Below are positions 35,414 to 45,437 of a DNA stretch of 64,000 nt, in pieces; within the stretch, counting starts at the first letter, position 1; each line of letters starts with the position of its first letter. Both the position numbers and the translations under genes were made by a program. The stretch is from CAVTWY01 sp963738615. Its GTDB lineage: Bacteria > Pseudomonadota > Gammaproteobacteria > Burkholderiales > Burkholderiaceae_C. Where the stretch lies: NCBI GenBank assembly GCA_963738615.1, contig CAVTXI010000019.1, positions 1,364,001 to 1,428,000 on the forward strand. Direction: 5' to 3'. The notes below the pieces were generated by a model, which worked only from the letters and a program-made list of their open reading frames with translations, did no database searches and was not told where the DNA came from.

Positions 35414-36769
35414 TCAGGCGGCGGCAGGTGGCGTGGTGCGTGCCGCAGCGCTTGCTGCCGCCTGCCGGTAACCATCGAGTGTGTGAATCGCGGGGTGACT
35501 GCGGCGCCAGCCTCCGTCGTTGTACTCGAGCAGGGCCAGGCGAAAAAGCAGTTCTTGCGCACGCTGATCGTTGCCGCCGTGAACAGGGTCGGCATCGATG
35601 GCGGCCAGCAGCTTGTAGTCGTCGGGCTGAAGGAAACGCCGGTATTCGGACGCAAGCTGTGAAATCGCACTATCGACGGCGGTGTCGTCGATCGTGTTGC
35701 CGGCGACTTCGCAGCACAGCTTCAACAGGCGCAGCAGCTCGCGCGGGTGCCCGCCGCACGCAGCCACCAGCCTGTCGATCTGCGCGTCGCCCGCAGCGCC
35801 CGCTTCGAAGAGCGAACGATCCGCGCGCAGCAGGAGCATCGAGCGCAACGCAGTCCAGCCCTGGTCCCATCGCGCGCCGTCGCGTTCTTGCAGTTTGATC
35901 ATCGGCAGCACCACGTCGGCGTCGAGCTTGCCGCCCAGCCGACCGTCGTACTTCAGGTGCAGCGGCGCCGTGTAGATGGCCAGCGCCTGGATGGTCAACA
36001 ACTGCTCGGCGTCGAGCACGAAGAACTTCTGCGTGTCTTCGCCGCGCATCTTGTCGGTGCCGTCGATCAGGAACAGCACTCGCTCGGCGCGGCCCTTCGC
36101 CTTCAGCGCAGCCTCGGCGCTGCGGATCAGCCCATTGAATGCGATCACCAGCAACGTGAAGCGGTTGCGGATCTCTTCGCGCCACTCATTCTTGGTGCTG
36201 GCACCTGTCTTGAAGCTGGTGGTGAAGTTCGCCAGCAGCTTGATCAGGCCGGGGATGCCCCCACCGGCTTCGACCCCCGTCTTGACTTCCGCATCGAGCG
36301 AAGTCATCGAGGTCTTCGTTCGCGAGGTCGATGTGAACCAATCCCGCATCGGGCGCAACGCGGCGGCGTCGAACTGGTAGCCGTCACCATTCAGACGCTC
36401 GAGCAGCGACTCGGCCATCGCCATCAGCACTTCGGTGTACTGGAGGTTGTTGCGGTCGAGCTTGGTCAGCACGTCGACCTCTACCACGTAGAAGCGCCGC
36501 GAATCGTCGAAGCGCCCCATGTAGTGGCGCAACTCGGTCGTCTTGCCGCTGCCGATGTGGCCGAAGAACAGCACGTGCTTTTCGTTGGGTGCGAAGAATT
36601 CGTTCTTCGCCGGGTCCCAGCCGAATTTGCTCGCCAGTCGCGTCAGCGTCTGCTCGCTGCCACGCGCCTGCTGCGTTTCCACATAGCGCGGATCGTCCGC
36701 GGGCAGGGCCTCCTCGTACTCGAGATGCTGCAGCACCTGGAGCCGGTGGGAGGGGGCTTGGTAAATCAT
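35414..36769 (-). CDS. P-loop ATPase (KAP/STAND-like) of unknown role
   Basis: A 451-residue cytoplasmic ATPase. Walker A is GHIGSGKT (70-77) and Walker B is VLFLIDGTD (231-239), followed by a helical region with GGHPRELLRLLKL, a sensor-2-like feature seen in AAA and STAND NTPases. The C-terminal part resembles a winged-helix region (FRLALLEYNDGGWRRSHPAI). ATG at 36769 is used. It sits between a multi-pass membrane protein gene (67 bases upstream) and the TPR gene (26 bases downstream). An ATPase plus TPR partner plus membrane protein suggests a signalling or conflict system; no homologous named system is recognised. Confidence 0.7.
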   Translation of the reverse strand: MIYQAPSHRLQVLQHLEYEEALPADDPRYVETQQARGSEQTLTRLASKFGWDPAKNEFFAPNEKHVLFFGHIGSGKTTELRHYMGRFDDSRRFYVVEVDVLTKLDRNNLQYTEVLMAMAESLLERLNGDGYQFDAAALRPMRDWFTSTSRTKTSMTSLDAEVKTGVEAGGGIPGLIKLLANFTTSFKTGASTKNEWREEIRNRFTLLVIAFNGLIRSAEAALKAKGRAERVLFLIDGTDKMRGEDTQKFFVLDAEQLLTIQALAIYTAPLHLKYDGRLGGKLDADVVLPMIKLQERDGARWDQGWTALRSMLLLRADRSLFEAGAAGDAQIDRLVAACGGHPRELLRLLKLCCEVAGNTIDDTAVDSAISQLASEYRRFLQPDDYKLLAAIDADPVHGGNDQRAQELLFRLALLEYNDGGWRRSHPAIHTLDGYRQAAASAAARTTPPAAA

Positions 36770-36836
36770 GGCGCGCTGACTCTAGCAAGGAACGGCATCC
36801 GATGCGCTCCCGCCGGGCCTCACGCCTCGAGGCACT

Positions 36837-38063
36837 TCACAAAAACAGCCACCCCCGCAACAGCGCAAAAAGGCTGCTGGTGTGGTTCGTGATCGCGATC
36901 AGCGATGCGAGCAGGCCGGCCACCGGCGCAAAGAAGCTGAGGCTGAACTTGCCGAGGGTGCCGATGTCGAAGGGCCACACCGGGATTTCGTCGATGACCG
37001 CGCCGATCTTGCGCAGGCGTTCGATGGTCTCTTCGTCGCCCTTCGCGAGGTCACCCACCTTGATCGTTTCGCGGATGCGGCGCAGTTCGTGGCGCAGGCG
37101 GATCGCGACGTCGGACTTGAGTTCGGCCTTCGCATCCTTCATCGCGGCGCGAAACGGCATCAGCGGCGACAGGAAGACGACAGGGCCGAGCACGCTGAAG
37201 GCGACCAGCGCCAGCGCGACGAGTATGTTCAGCTCGGGCGACGCGTGAAGCTGCGTCTTCGACACCCAGATCAGCAACGCGAGGTTGGTGCCCAGCACGG
37301 CCAGCATGTATTGGTTGCGAAGCCCGAGTTCGCCGATCGGCCGCAGCCCGCCGCTGCGGTCGGGGTGCAGCGGCAGCGGCCGGATCGTCGACAGCCGCAC
37401 CAGGTCGCGCAAGAACACGCACATCCAGATCGCGCGCACGACGTACAGGGTCAGCGCGAAGTAGAAGAAGGCCACGCAGACGATGAAGTAGTAGCCCACC
37501 AGCAGCAGTTGGTCGTCGCGCGCCATCCAGTGGCCGACTTCCTGCGGTGAGTAGGCGATGGCGTTCCCCAGCCCCACCACCACGCCGATGACGCAGGCGG
37601 CGAGTTGGCCCCAGCGGTTCACGTTCGCGAATTTCGCGCTCCAGCGTTCGCACAGGTCGGCGGCTGCGGCGCCGTCGATCTCGAGCGACTTCTCGTGATG
37701 AAGGCGGCCCAGCGACGACAGCAGCAGACTTTGGTCACGCGACAGCATCGCGAGCACGCACGGCAGCGAGGCGCCGAACATGAAGAAGAGGTTGGCGTCC
37801 TGAAGGATCGGCAGCCGAAGCGGCGGCTCGTCCATCAGCATCGGATTCGGCCCCAGGCTTGCCAGGATCAGCAGCGGCACGATGGTCGCGGCGATGGTGA
37901 CGAGCACGATCTCGATCGTGTAGCGCGGCAGCCTGGTTCGATGAATCCACGATCCGCGCGTGGTGTCCAGACGCTGGAAGGGCGATCGCGCGCCGCGCCG
38001 GTTGTCAGCCATGACGCCGTCGTTGGGGTCGTCGGTATGCGCGGTGGCAGCAGCAATGTTCAT
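36837..38063 (-). CDS. Multi-pass inner membrane protein of the ATPase/TPR cluster
   Basis: A 408-residue protein with about six or seven membrane helices (near 49-70, 90-108, 155-175, 189-211, 255-275, 285-305, 380-400). Between helices there are soluble segments including LHPDRSGGLRPIGELG and a charged helical stretch with RHELRRIRETIKVGD before the last helix; IPVWPFDIGTLGKF precedes it. It has no enzymatic motif and no recognised family. The start is ATG 38063, overlapping the stop of the upstream hydrolase gene (ATGA), so the two are translationally coupled. Confidence 0.7.
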   Translation of the reverse strand: MNIAAATAHTDDPNDGVMADNRRGARSPFQRLDTTRGSWIHRTRLPRYTIEIVLVTIAATIVPLLILASLGPNPMLMDEPPLRLPILQDANLFFMFGASLPCVLAMLSRDQSLLLSSLGRLHHEKSLEIDGAAAADLCERWSAKFANVNRWGQLAACVIGVVVGLGNAIAYSPQEVGHWMARDDQLLLVGYYFIVCVAFFYFALTLYVVRAIWMCVFLRDLVRLSTIRPLPLHPDRSGGLRPIGELGLRNQYMLAVLGTNLALLIWVSKTQLHASPELNILVALALVAFSVLGPVVFLSPLMPFRAAMKDAKAELKSDVAIRLRHELRRIRETIKVGDLAKGDEETIERLRKIGAVIDEIPVWPFDIGTLGKFSLSFFAPVAGLLASLIAITNHTSSLFALLRGWLFL

Positions 38064-39219
38064 GGCCGTCTCTCCGGGTCTCGAGGGTTGGCATGCAGGG
38101 CCGTCAGCAGGGCGGCTTCGACGAGTTGCGCACGCGGGAACGGCAGCGTCTGCACGAACCATGCGTGCAGGCGCGGCGACCGCCGCTCCCACGGCAGCGC
38201 GATCGAAAAGTGGTCGGCGTTGGCGTAGGCCAGCAGCGTGCTGTGCGCAACGATGGCGTCGTGATCGAACATCACGCCGTCGTTGCGCCGGCTGATGCGG
38301 CTCAACTGCATGTGCCACGACGCCAGCAGCGGCGACACCCTGTCGGGGTTCGGCAGGGCGACGATGGAATACACCGGCACCGGTGGCGGCGAGGTGCGCA
38401 TCGCCAGCCATGACATCCGCGGCATGCGCTGCGCCTGCGCGACGAACTCGCCGTCAGCGCGGGCGCACTCGCTGAAGCCGAAGCGATCGACCAGCCGGCG
38501 CAGCGGCGACGCAAGGCTCTCGGCAACCGCGGTGCCGTTGATCATGCCGGCGATGCTGACCAGGGCCGTGACGCGTGACGCGATGTCGGCGTGCCGCTCG
38601 AGTGCGGCAAGGGCGTCGACCGTTCCTTTCGAATAGGCAACGAACACCAGCCGGTGCTCGGGACGTAACTGGTGATGCCGGCGCACGTGCGCCGCGATGA
38701 CATCGGCGTTGGCCGCCACATCCGCGCGCCCGCCCGTCGCCACCACGTCGACGCTGTATCCGATCTTGCGCAGATGCTCGGCGGCGTCGTCGAGCACCTG
38801 CACCCAGTCGCCGACGCAGTCGTGAAACGCACCCGGCACGATCGCCACGTCGGCCTTCGCGCCGTGGTGTGTCAGTGCGAGCGGTGCCGATGCAAGCGGC
38901 GACTCGTCGAGGTTCTGCAGCCAGTGTTCGCATGGCCATCGACACCGTCGCGCACCACGATGCGGCAGAACGCGTCGCGGAAAGCCGCGCGGCCGTCGCG
39001 GATGCCGGCCGCGACGATCGGTGCCAGCACCACGCTCGGCCCGCGGTCAGGCGGCAAACCGACCGGCGCAGCGCAGCCTGCCGCCAGCGCAGCCAGCAGC
39101 AGCGCGGCGCCCGAAAGGCATGCAGTCAGTATCGACACGCTTGGTACTTCAGCCGAGGCAGTCGCCATCGTGCGCCGCGCGGGGCCTGACGCGCGAGTGA
39201 CTTTGGGCAGGTCGGGCAT
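38060..39219 (-). pseudogene. Lipoprotein alpha/beta hydrolase, split by a frameshift
   Basis: Two adjoining frames make one protein. The upstream part has a signal with lipobox LAAGCAAP and reads IVAAGIRDGRAAFRDAFCRI, then loses frame near 38933. In the next frame the sequence continues CEHWLQNLDESPLASAPLAL, then AIVPGAFHDCVGDWVQVL and VFVAYSKGTVDALAALE, with SKG at the nucleophile-elbow position of a lipase-like fold. The total would be about 385 residues. The indel may be a sequencing error. This is the first gene of the operon that continues with the membrane protein, ATPase and TPR genes. An upstream ATG at 39219 has GAGAA before it; 39168 is an alternative start. Confidence 0.65.
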
Positions 39220-39269
39220 CGTGTTCTCGGGGTGTCGCGCAGCGCTGTCGTGGCGTCGAATGTCGCGTC

Positions 39270-39953
39270 ATGAATCGACGTTCGTTCCTCGTGATCCTCG
39301 GCCCGGCGCTCGCTTGGCCGCACCTGCACGCCGTCGCCGACGGCTGGCGCGAGGTCGCACGCGACGACGACGGCTCGGTCATCGTGTCGCTGCGGCCGGG
39401 ACCTCGGGGCACATCCGAGTTCCTTGGTGTAACGCGCATGCGAACCAGCCTGTCGGCGTTGGTGGCGTTGTTGCTCGACCGGAACAAGGCTCATGAGTGG
39501 AGCTACGGCGTGCGGCGTGCCGAAACGATCTCGGTCGACGACGACAGCCGCCACGGCGTCACGCGCATCCTGACGCGCATGCCGCCGCTGGTGGCCGATC
39601 GCGACGTCGTGTTCGAGTGGCGCATCGAACAAGAGGCCGATGGCACCGTCGTCGTCACCAGCCAGGCCCGCAGCGGCCTCGTGCCCGAAGATCCAGATTA
39701 CGTGCGCATGCCGGCGATGGTGTCGCAGTGGCGCTTCCGACCGCTGGAGAGCGGGTTCGTGGATGTGCGCTTCCAGGGCCACGGCCACCTCGGCGGCGCG
39801 TTCACCAGCCCGCCGCTCGAGGCCATCGCGAACCAGCTTGCGTGGAAGGCGCCGTTCGAGACACTTCGGTCGATGCAAGGCGCTGTCGCCGCGCCCGCGT
39901 ATCGCGACGCGCGGGTCGAGTTCATCCGCGAGCCCGCGGCGGGGTCACGCTGA
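39270..39953 (+). CDS. Secreted START-domain protein
   Basis: A 227-residue protein with a signal peptide (RRSFLVILGPALAWPHLHAVA) and a START/SRPBCC domain, a lipid-binding helix-grip fold. Typical segments are WREVARDDDGSVIV, NKAHEWSYGVRRAETI and the final helix region. Secreted START proteins in proteobacteria have no firm function. It is divergent from the hydrolase gene with 50 bases between starts and convergent with slt. Confidence 0.85.
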   Translation: MNRRSFLVILGPALAWPHLHAVADGWREVARDDDGSVIVSLRPGPRGTSEFLGVTRMRTSLSALVALLLDRNKAHEWSYGVRRAETISVDDDSRHGVTRILTRMPPLVADRDVVFEWRIEQEADGTVVVTSQARSGLVPEDPDYVRMPAMVSQWRFRPLESGFVDVRFQGHGHLGGAFTSPPLEAIANQLAWKAPFETLRSMQGAVAAPAYRDARVEFIREPAAGSR

Positions 39954-39971
39954 ACCCTGCCGAACCCTGCG

Positions 39972-42288
39972 CTAAGGCAACTCCCGATCCGCCACCTTCG
40001 CCGACACCTCGCGCGGCCCGATCGCCGTGCCCAGCCTTGCCTTCAGCGACACCCGCGTCGCGTCGTTGCCCAGCAGCGCCGCATACACCACCGTATTGGT
40101 CAGCACCTTCTTCACGTAGTCGCGCGTCTCGTCGAAGGGGATTGTCTCGGCCCACGCCGCGGCTTCGATGGGTGCGCCTTCGCGCCAACGCCGCGGGCGC
40201 GACGGGCCGGCGTTGTACGCCGCCGCCGCCATCGCGTGCGAGCCTTCGAAGTCGTCGAGCACGAGCTTGAGGTACTGCGTGCCCAAGCGCAAGTTGACCG
40301 CAGGGTCGATGACCATGCCCGAAGTCAGCGCCATGCCCACGCGCTTGGCGGTCCAGCGCGCGGTGGCGGGCATCAGTTGCATCAGGCCTGATGCACCGAC
40401 GTGCGAGCGCACGCTGGGGATGAAGCGTGACTCCTGGCGGATGACGCCGTACGCGAACGCCGGCTCGACGCCCGAGGCTTGCGCGGCGTCGCCAAGCGCA
40501 CTGCGGAACGGTGTCGGATATCGCTGGCCGACGTCGACAAGCGTGCGGCTGCGGTCGCTGGTGTTGATGCAGCGGTCCCACACCTCGCGCTCGCAGGCCC
40601 ATTGCGCCGCAGCCAGCAGTTGGCGGTCGTCCATGCCGCGCAGGCTGTAGTTCCACTCGCGGATGCCTTCGTCGCGCAGACCGGCGGCGATCATCGCCAG
40701 GGCGCTGACCAGGCCCGGGTGGCCGCGTGCCGCGTCGCGTTCGGCTGGCGTGATGGCCGATGGCCGCGCGGGCAGCGCGAAACGTTGGCCCAGGTCTTCG
40801 GCGGCGAGCAGGCCGTAGAAGTGGAGTTCGCCCGACAAGGTGGCGAGTTCGGCGCGCGCGTTCCGAGTTGCGCCTTCGTTGCCGGGTTGCGCCGATCCAA
40901 GCTGCGCGCGCGCCAGCCAGTAGCGCCATGCTGCATCGGTTCGAGCCGCGGGGCGCATCGCGTTGATCGCGCGCTCGATCGTCGACCAACGTTGCGCGTG
41001 CGCGCTGCGCAGCGCCGCGCGCACGGCCCAGGCCAGCGTCTCGTCGCCCAGTGCCGCCAGCCCGCCGGGCGACGTTGCCGCGGCACGAAACGCGGCCAGC
41101 ACGTGGTCGTGCGCGTCGGGCATCAGCTTGTGCGCCGCGTGTTCGCCAAGCTGCGCCCACGTCCACGTCAGAAGCTCGGGCGGCAGGCTCTTCTCCCAGC
41201 GCGAGCGCAGCGTCAGCAGCGCCAGCTCGGGGTCGCTCGAGGCCAGCCGCGCGAGCGCGATGGCCGTCAGCTCGGCACCCTGACGCGTCTGCGTGTCGGC
41301 TTTGTGATTCAGATACCGCGCCGGCTGCGACACGATCTCGGCCACGGCTTGCGCCTGCGCATCACCAAGGATGCCGGCGGCCTGACGCGCCACGCGCGGG
41401 CGGCCCTGGTCGACGGCGCGGCGCACCTTGCGCCACACGTCGTCGCGATCGAACACGCGCGCGTCGTGCAGCGTGGTCGCCATGTGGTGGCAGCCGTCGT
41501 CGACGTCTTTCTGGTCGAGCCAGGCTTCGGCAGCTTCGCGCTTCAGCGCCGAGCGCGTCGACGAATCACCTTCGGCGTGCCGCGCGGTCAGCGCATAACA
41601 CGTCACCTCGCGGTCGTCGTTCATCACGAACTGCGCGAAGCCGGCCGTCACCCGCGGCCAGTCGCGGCGGCGGCCGAGTTCCAGCAGCCAGTCGTTGCGC
41701 AGCCGGTCTTCGACGTAGCGCCCGCGCCAGCGTTCGTAGAAGGCTTCGACCTCGCTCGGCTGCGCCTGTTCGATCCGGTTGCTCAGGTCCCAGTAGTCGA
41801 CCCACGACGCGAGCGGGTGCGCTTGCGTTGGTGCGTGCGTTGGCGTTGGTGCGAGCGTTTGCGAACGCAGCGCCGCGAGGCGCGCCGTGTCGCGACGTCG
41901 GAAAGCCTCGCGCGCATCGACGATCGGTACGGCAGGTGCGGCGAAGTGCGCGCGCGGCTTCCTGCGGCGACATCGGTGCGAGCTTCGCGGGCAACACCCA
42001 TTCGGCTCGGCCGCTGCCGGCGGGGCGAGCGTTGACAAGGCCGCCGCAGGTTCGGCGGCGCTGGTGGACGTTGAACGCTCGGTCGGCCCGGCAAGTGTTG
42101 GTGCCGACGCCGCTGGTGCCTGCACATCGACCACGATGGCGGTCGGGCGTGTCTGCAGCCATCGCAGTGGTTGCCAGCGCGGCGGTAGCCAGCGAGGCGG
42201 CCAGCGCAACGATGGTTGCGCAGCTCATCGTTTCGCGCGTGCGCGCGCGACTGCGCGACGCACCGACGATCGGGCGGACGGTATGCAT
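39972..42288 (-). CDS. slt: Soluble lytic murein transglycosylase, N-terminal region frameshifted
   Basis: A periplasmic enzyme that cleaves peptidoglycan to 1,6-anhydromuropeptides. The C-terminal catalytic SLT domain is intact: RQESRF with the catalytic Glu, GLMQLMP, and AYNAGP. It follows a long alpha-superhelical domain with Slt70 character. The N-terminus is broken: the signal peptide (ATG 42288, MHTVRPIVGAS to AMAADTPDRH) is in one frame, an Ala/Pro/Thr-rich linker in another, WVLPAKLAPMSPQEAARA in the first again, and from AAPAVPIVDAREAF onward the main frame. Three indels between about 41950 and 42140 are needed. The clustering suggests sequencing error in GC-rich, low-complexity DNA. 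Confidence 0.85.
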
Positions 42289-42550
42289 GAATGAATGACC
42301 GCGGCGTGCGCGGCAGTCGCGGCTCGTACCGAAGCCCCAGTTCTTCGGCTGCACGGCGCGCGTTGCGGTCAATCTATCGTGTGGCGGCCAGACACGCGAG
42401 CCCGCTGCGCGCGTGCAGCGCAGTGCCGCGACGAATTCACGCGGGCGTGTATGGCGCTGCCGACGACGGGTTGCGTGGCGCTCAGCGCGCAGCGCATGAC
42501 AGGATGCCGATTCACAAGACTGCATGACCCGATGCCGGGAGGAATCAGCC

Positions 42551-42744
42551 TTGACCCCGGAAGCCCAGGCTCGCCAGAAGATCGACCAGAAGCTCGAACA
42601 AGCGGGTGGGTCGTTCGCGACATCAAAGCGAACGCAAGCGCCTCGGCTGCCAAGACGGTCGCCGCAGCCACCTTGGGCGAGGTGCCCAGCCTGCTGGACG
42701 ATCTGCACCGCGTGGGTCGAAGCCCCTTCGGGTATTCGGTCTAA
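42551..42744 (+). pseudogene. Remnant of hsdR (type I restriction subunit) 5' end
   Basis: A TTG start at 42551 with GGGAGGAA upstream begins TPEAQARQKIDQKLEQAG, the characteristic N-terminus of HsdR. One base is then missing; the next frame gives WVVRDIKAN, again HsdR-like, and continues with unrelated KTVAAATLGEVPSLLDDLHR to TAA 42742-42744. About 30 codons of HsdR remain. It marks a deleted type I restriction locus; other hsd fragments lie at 45.4-45.8 and 47.0-47.2 kb. Confidence 0.65.
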
Positions 42745-42791
42745 GTTGAAGAAAGTTGATTCTTACACCATGGACGCACAATCGCGCCCCG

Positions 42792-43931
42792 ATGCCAAGA
42801 GCCATGAACGCCGACAGCGTGAGACTTGCCCTTCAACGCAAGGGTTGGTCGCAGAAGGACTTGGCGTCCGCCATGGGCGTATCCGCCCAGTCGGTGACGA
42901 ACTGGCTCAAGGGTGCTGACGCTCCCCGGCCCGACAAGCTGCTGAAGTTGGCCACCACGCTGCGGCTGCGCCTGGACCAACTGGTGGCTGCCTTGCCCGA
43001 AACGGCAGCCAATCAGCCCGTCGTGGCCTTCCGCCGTCGCGCCGCCACCAAGACCACCGCGGCCCATATCGCCAAGGCCCAGGGCATGGGCGCGCTGCTC
43101 GGCCCACTGGTTGCGCACCTGCCGCCGCTGCGCGCCTTGCGCACGGCCATCGCCCAGCCCTCGACGGACTACGCCGACCTGCAACGCACGGTGGCGCAGA
43201 CCCGCGACAAGCTGGGCCTGGGCCAGCAGGCGGTGCTGGACTACGCCACGTTGATCGGCGAGTTCGCCGCCAACGACGCCTTCCTCGTGCCGGTGTTATG
43301 GGGCGCGCAGCAGCACCACGGCAACGCGCTGCACATCCTGCTGCCGGCGCACCACGTCACCTTCGTCTACCTGAACCTCGATACCCATATCGAGGACTTC
43401 AAATTCTGGATAGCGCACGAACTGGCCCACGTCTACACGCCCGACCTGGCCGGCACCGATGCCGGCGAGGACTTTGCCGACGCATTTGCCGGTGCGCTGC
43501 TGTTTCCGCAGCCACCGGCTGCCGCCGCCTACCGCGAGGCGGCAGCGGCCCCGCGCAAAGCCGGCGCCATCGCCGCCTTGCAGCGGCATGCGAAGGCGCA
43601 CGAGATATCGCTGTTCACCGTCTACCGCCAGGCGCAGGCCCACGCACAGGACGCCGGCCTGTCGCCGCTGGCGCTGAACGAGAAGACCGACATTCACGCC
43701 GTGCGCAACCACCAGCGCGGAGCGTTGGTCAGTGCATTGCTGTTCGACCCGCCCCCGCCCGAGCCCGCGGCCTACGTCGCAGCCGCGCACAACGTCTTCG
43801 GCAGCGAGTTCTTCAACGCCTTGCGTCGCCTGCTTCACGCCTGTGGCACCGGCCCTGGCTATGTGCAGCAACTGCTGGACATCCCGATGTCCGACGCCGC
43901 AGCGCTGCATCAGGCGCTGACACGCGGCTGA
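42792..43931 (+). CDS. XRE-type HTH and ImmA/IrrE metallopeptidase fusion
   Basis: A 379-residue protein. The N-terminal HTH (residues about 6-60) reads LALQRKGWSQKDLASAMGVS. After a linker an ImmA/IrrE (COG2856) zinc peptidase domain carries HELAH (209-213) in FWIAHELAHVYTPDL. Such fusions act as regulators or antitoxins that are cleaved or inactivated on stress. The next gene, five bases downstream, encodes a PIN domain, and XRE-COG2856 with a PIN-domain partner is a known toxin-antitoxin-like arrangement. ATG 42792 or 42804 could be the start; neither has an outstanding ribosome site. Confidence 0.85.
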   Translation: MPRAMNADSVRLALQRKGWSQKDLASAMGVSAQSVTNWLKGADAPRPDKLLKLATTLRLRLDQLVAALPETAANQPVVAFRRRAATKTTAAHIAKAQGMGALLGPLVAHLPPLRALRTAIAQPSTDYADLQRTVAQTRDKLGLGQQAVLDYATLIGEFAANDAFLVPVLWGAQQHHGNALHILLPAHHVTFVYLNLDTHIEDFKFWIAHELAHVYTPDLAGTDAGEDFADAFAGALLFPQPPAAAAYREAAAAPRKAGAIAALQRHAKAHEISLFTVYRQAQAHAQDAGLSPLALNEKTDIHAVRNHQRGALVSALLFDPPPPEPAAYVAAAHNVFGSEFFNALRRLLHACGTGPGYVQQLLDIPMSDAAALHQALTRG

Positions 43932-43935
43932 GCGC

Positions 43936-44553
43936 ATGGCGGGTGCACCGGCCGCCGCCGCCACGCTGGTGCTGCTGGACACCAATGCCTACCTGCGCTT
44001 GGCCAAACGCATCCGCCCGCTGCTGGGTATGCCCTTTGGTCAGAAGGGCTACGTGCTCACCGTCCTGGCCGAGGTGGAGGACGAGGTACGCGCCAGCGGC
44101 AGGCTGCGCTTTCGGTTCCCGTGGTTCGACACCGACCCCGCGCTCGTGCAGGAGCGCATGGCCGCCCGCATGCGCCTGAGCGCCGACGAACGCGAGCAGC
44201 TCGACGGCGCCGCGCGCTTTCTGCACGACTAGGTACAGCAGGACGTGAGGCGCTACCTGGTGGGCGGCGGCTCGCCGCCCGGTGCCACCGACTGCCTCGT
44301 GCTGGCGTTCGGCCAGGTGCGGCCGGCCATCGTGGTGACCGACGATCTGGGCATGCACGCGCTGGCGCACGAGTTCCGCATCACGGTGTGGCATGGCTTC
44401 GAGCTGCTGGCCAAGCTGCGCAGCGCGAAGAAGGTGAGTGACGACCTGGTGGGCGAGATTTACGCGGCACTGGAGGCCAACGGTGACCTCACCGTCACGT
44501 GGCGCGATGCTCGGCACACGGTGCTGGGCAAGGTGTTCGGGGCGAAGCGCTGA
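43936..44553 (+). pseudogene. PIN-domain ribonuclease-like toxin interrupted by an in-frame TAG
   Basis: The reading frame is continuous in homology but has TAG at 44230-44232. The N-terminal part has the PIN motif VLLDTNAYLRLAK, with the first catalytic Asp. The part after the stop carries GATDCLVLAFG, then IVVTDDLGMHALA with the remaining acidic residues, and FELLAKLR. Without the stop the protein would be 205 residues. One substitution (TAG for a sense codon such as TAC) would explain it. As read, the toxin is truncated before half of its active site and should be inactive, unless it is a sequencing error. Confidence 0.75.
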
Positions 44554-44573
44554 AGGCGTGTGAGGACGCTGGT

Positions 44574-45433
44574 ATGAACCTCGAACTGTTGGCCCGAGCC
44601 CAAGGTGACGTCGGGCTTCCCGGTGCGGAGGCCGGACGGGCATTCGTGATCCAGGTCGAGCCCGATCTGGTTGCCGGCGAGCGCATCAATGTCGGCGTGG
44701 CCGTCGTCACACCCGATGCCCGGCGCCATGTGCGCATGCTGGGTGACTATGGCCGGCTGGAAGCCCTGTACGGACGCGATGTCGCCGAATTGATCGAGGT
44801 ACTGGCCGACTTCGGGCGCGTTGCCGCGCTCGGCGGTGAGGTGTTGTCCGCCAGTCCGAGCGTGTCGTTGACGGCGCCGCAGCCGTTCTTCGGCGTCCCG
44901 GCCGAACAGAACCTGGACCAGTTGTTCGCACGCATGGTGCCCTCTGCTGCGCCCAGGCGTGGCGCTGCGCGGCGCAGGCGGGCGAGCCGCGCACGACCGA
45001 CGCGCTGTGGCGCGAGGTCGGCAATGTCATCAAGCTGCGTGTGCCCGAGCACGCCGACGACATCCTGGCCAACACACCCATAACGGTCGTCGAAACCGCG
45101 CGCGGGCCACGTCGGGTGTGTGTGCCGTTGCAGCCGAAGGGCGCTGCCGGTGCGCAGGAATCCGCCGACTTCTCGGTGGCCGTCACCGAACGCAAGCTGA
45201 TGCGGGCGCTGCTGGACATCGAAGCCGCCGCCGAGGCGCGGAGCCTGCGGCGCTTGGGCTTGTTCATCGCCAGGCCCATGCGCTTGCTCGACGAAGGCCA
45301 GTTGCGGGCGATCGATCGCGCCATCGACTACGTGGCCTGCCGCGCGCCGCGCAGTTGTCGCGTCGAGGTTGAAGCGGACGGCGGGAAGCTGGCCGACCAC
45401 ATCCTCGATTGGGCGGGGCTGCGCGCCGCCTGA
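44574..45433 (+). pseudogene. DUF3037-like protein, frameshifted
   Basis: ATG 44574 begins a protein whose segment FVIQVEPDLVAGERINVGVAVV resembles DUF3037 (key part: ERINVGVAVV). Near 44957 the frame fails; the other frame reads AQAGEPRTTDALWREVGNV, then VPEHADDILANTPITVV and ADFSVAVTERKLMRALLDIE to TGA 45431-45433. The combined length is about 286 residues. DUF3037 proteins often occur in defence or mobile islands and have no known activity. It follows the PIN gene by 20 bases and probably shares its transcript. Confidence 0.5.
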
Positions 45434-45437
45434 GTGC

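Noticed and set aside
42289..42550. Attachment site or integrase for the hsd/XRE cassette
   Set aside because: No integrase, tRNA end or direct repeats flanking the cassette were found.
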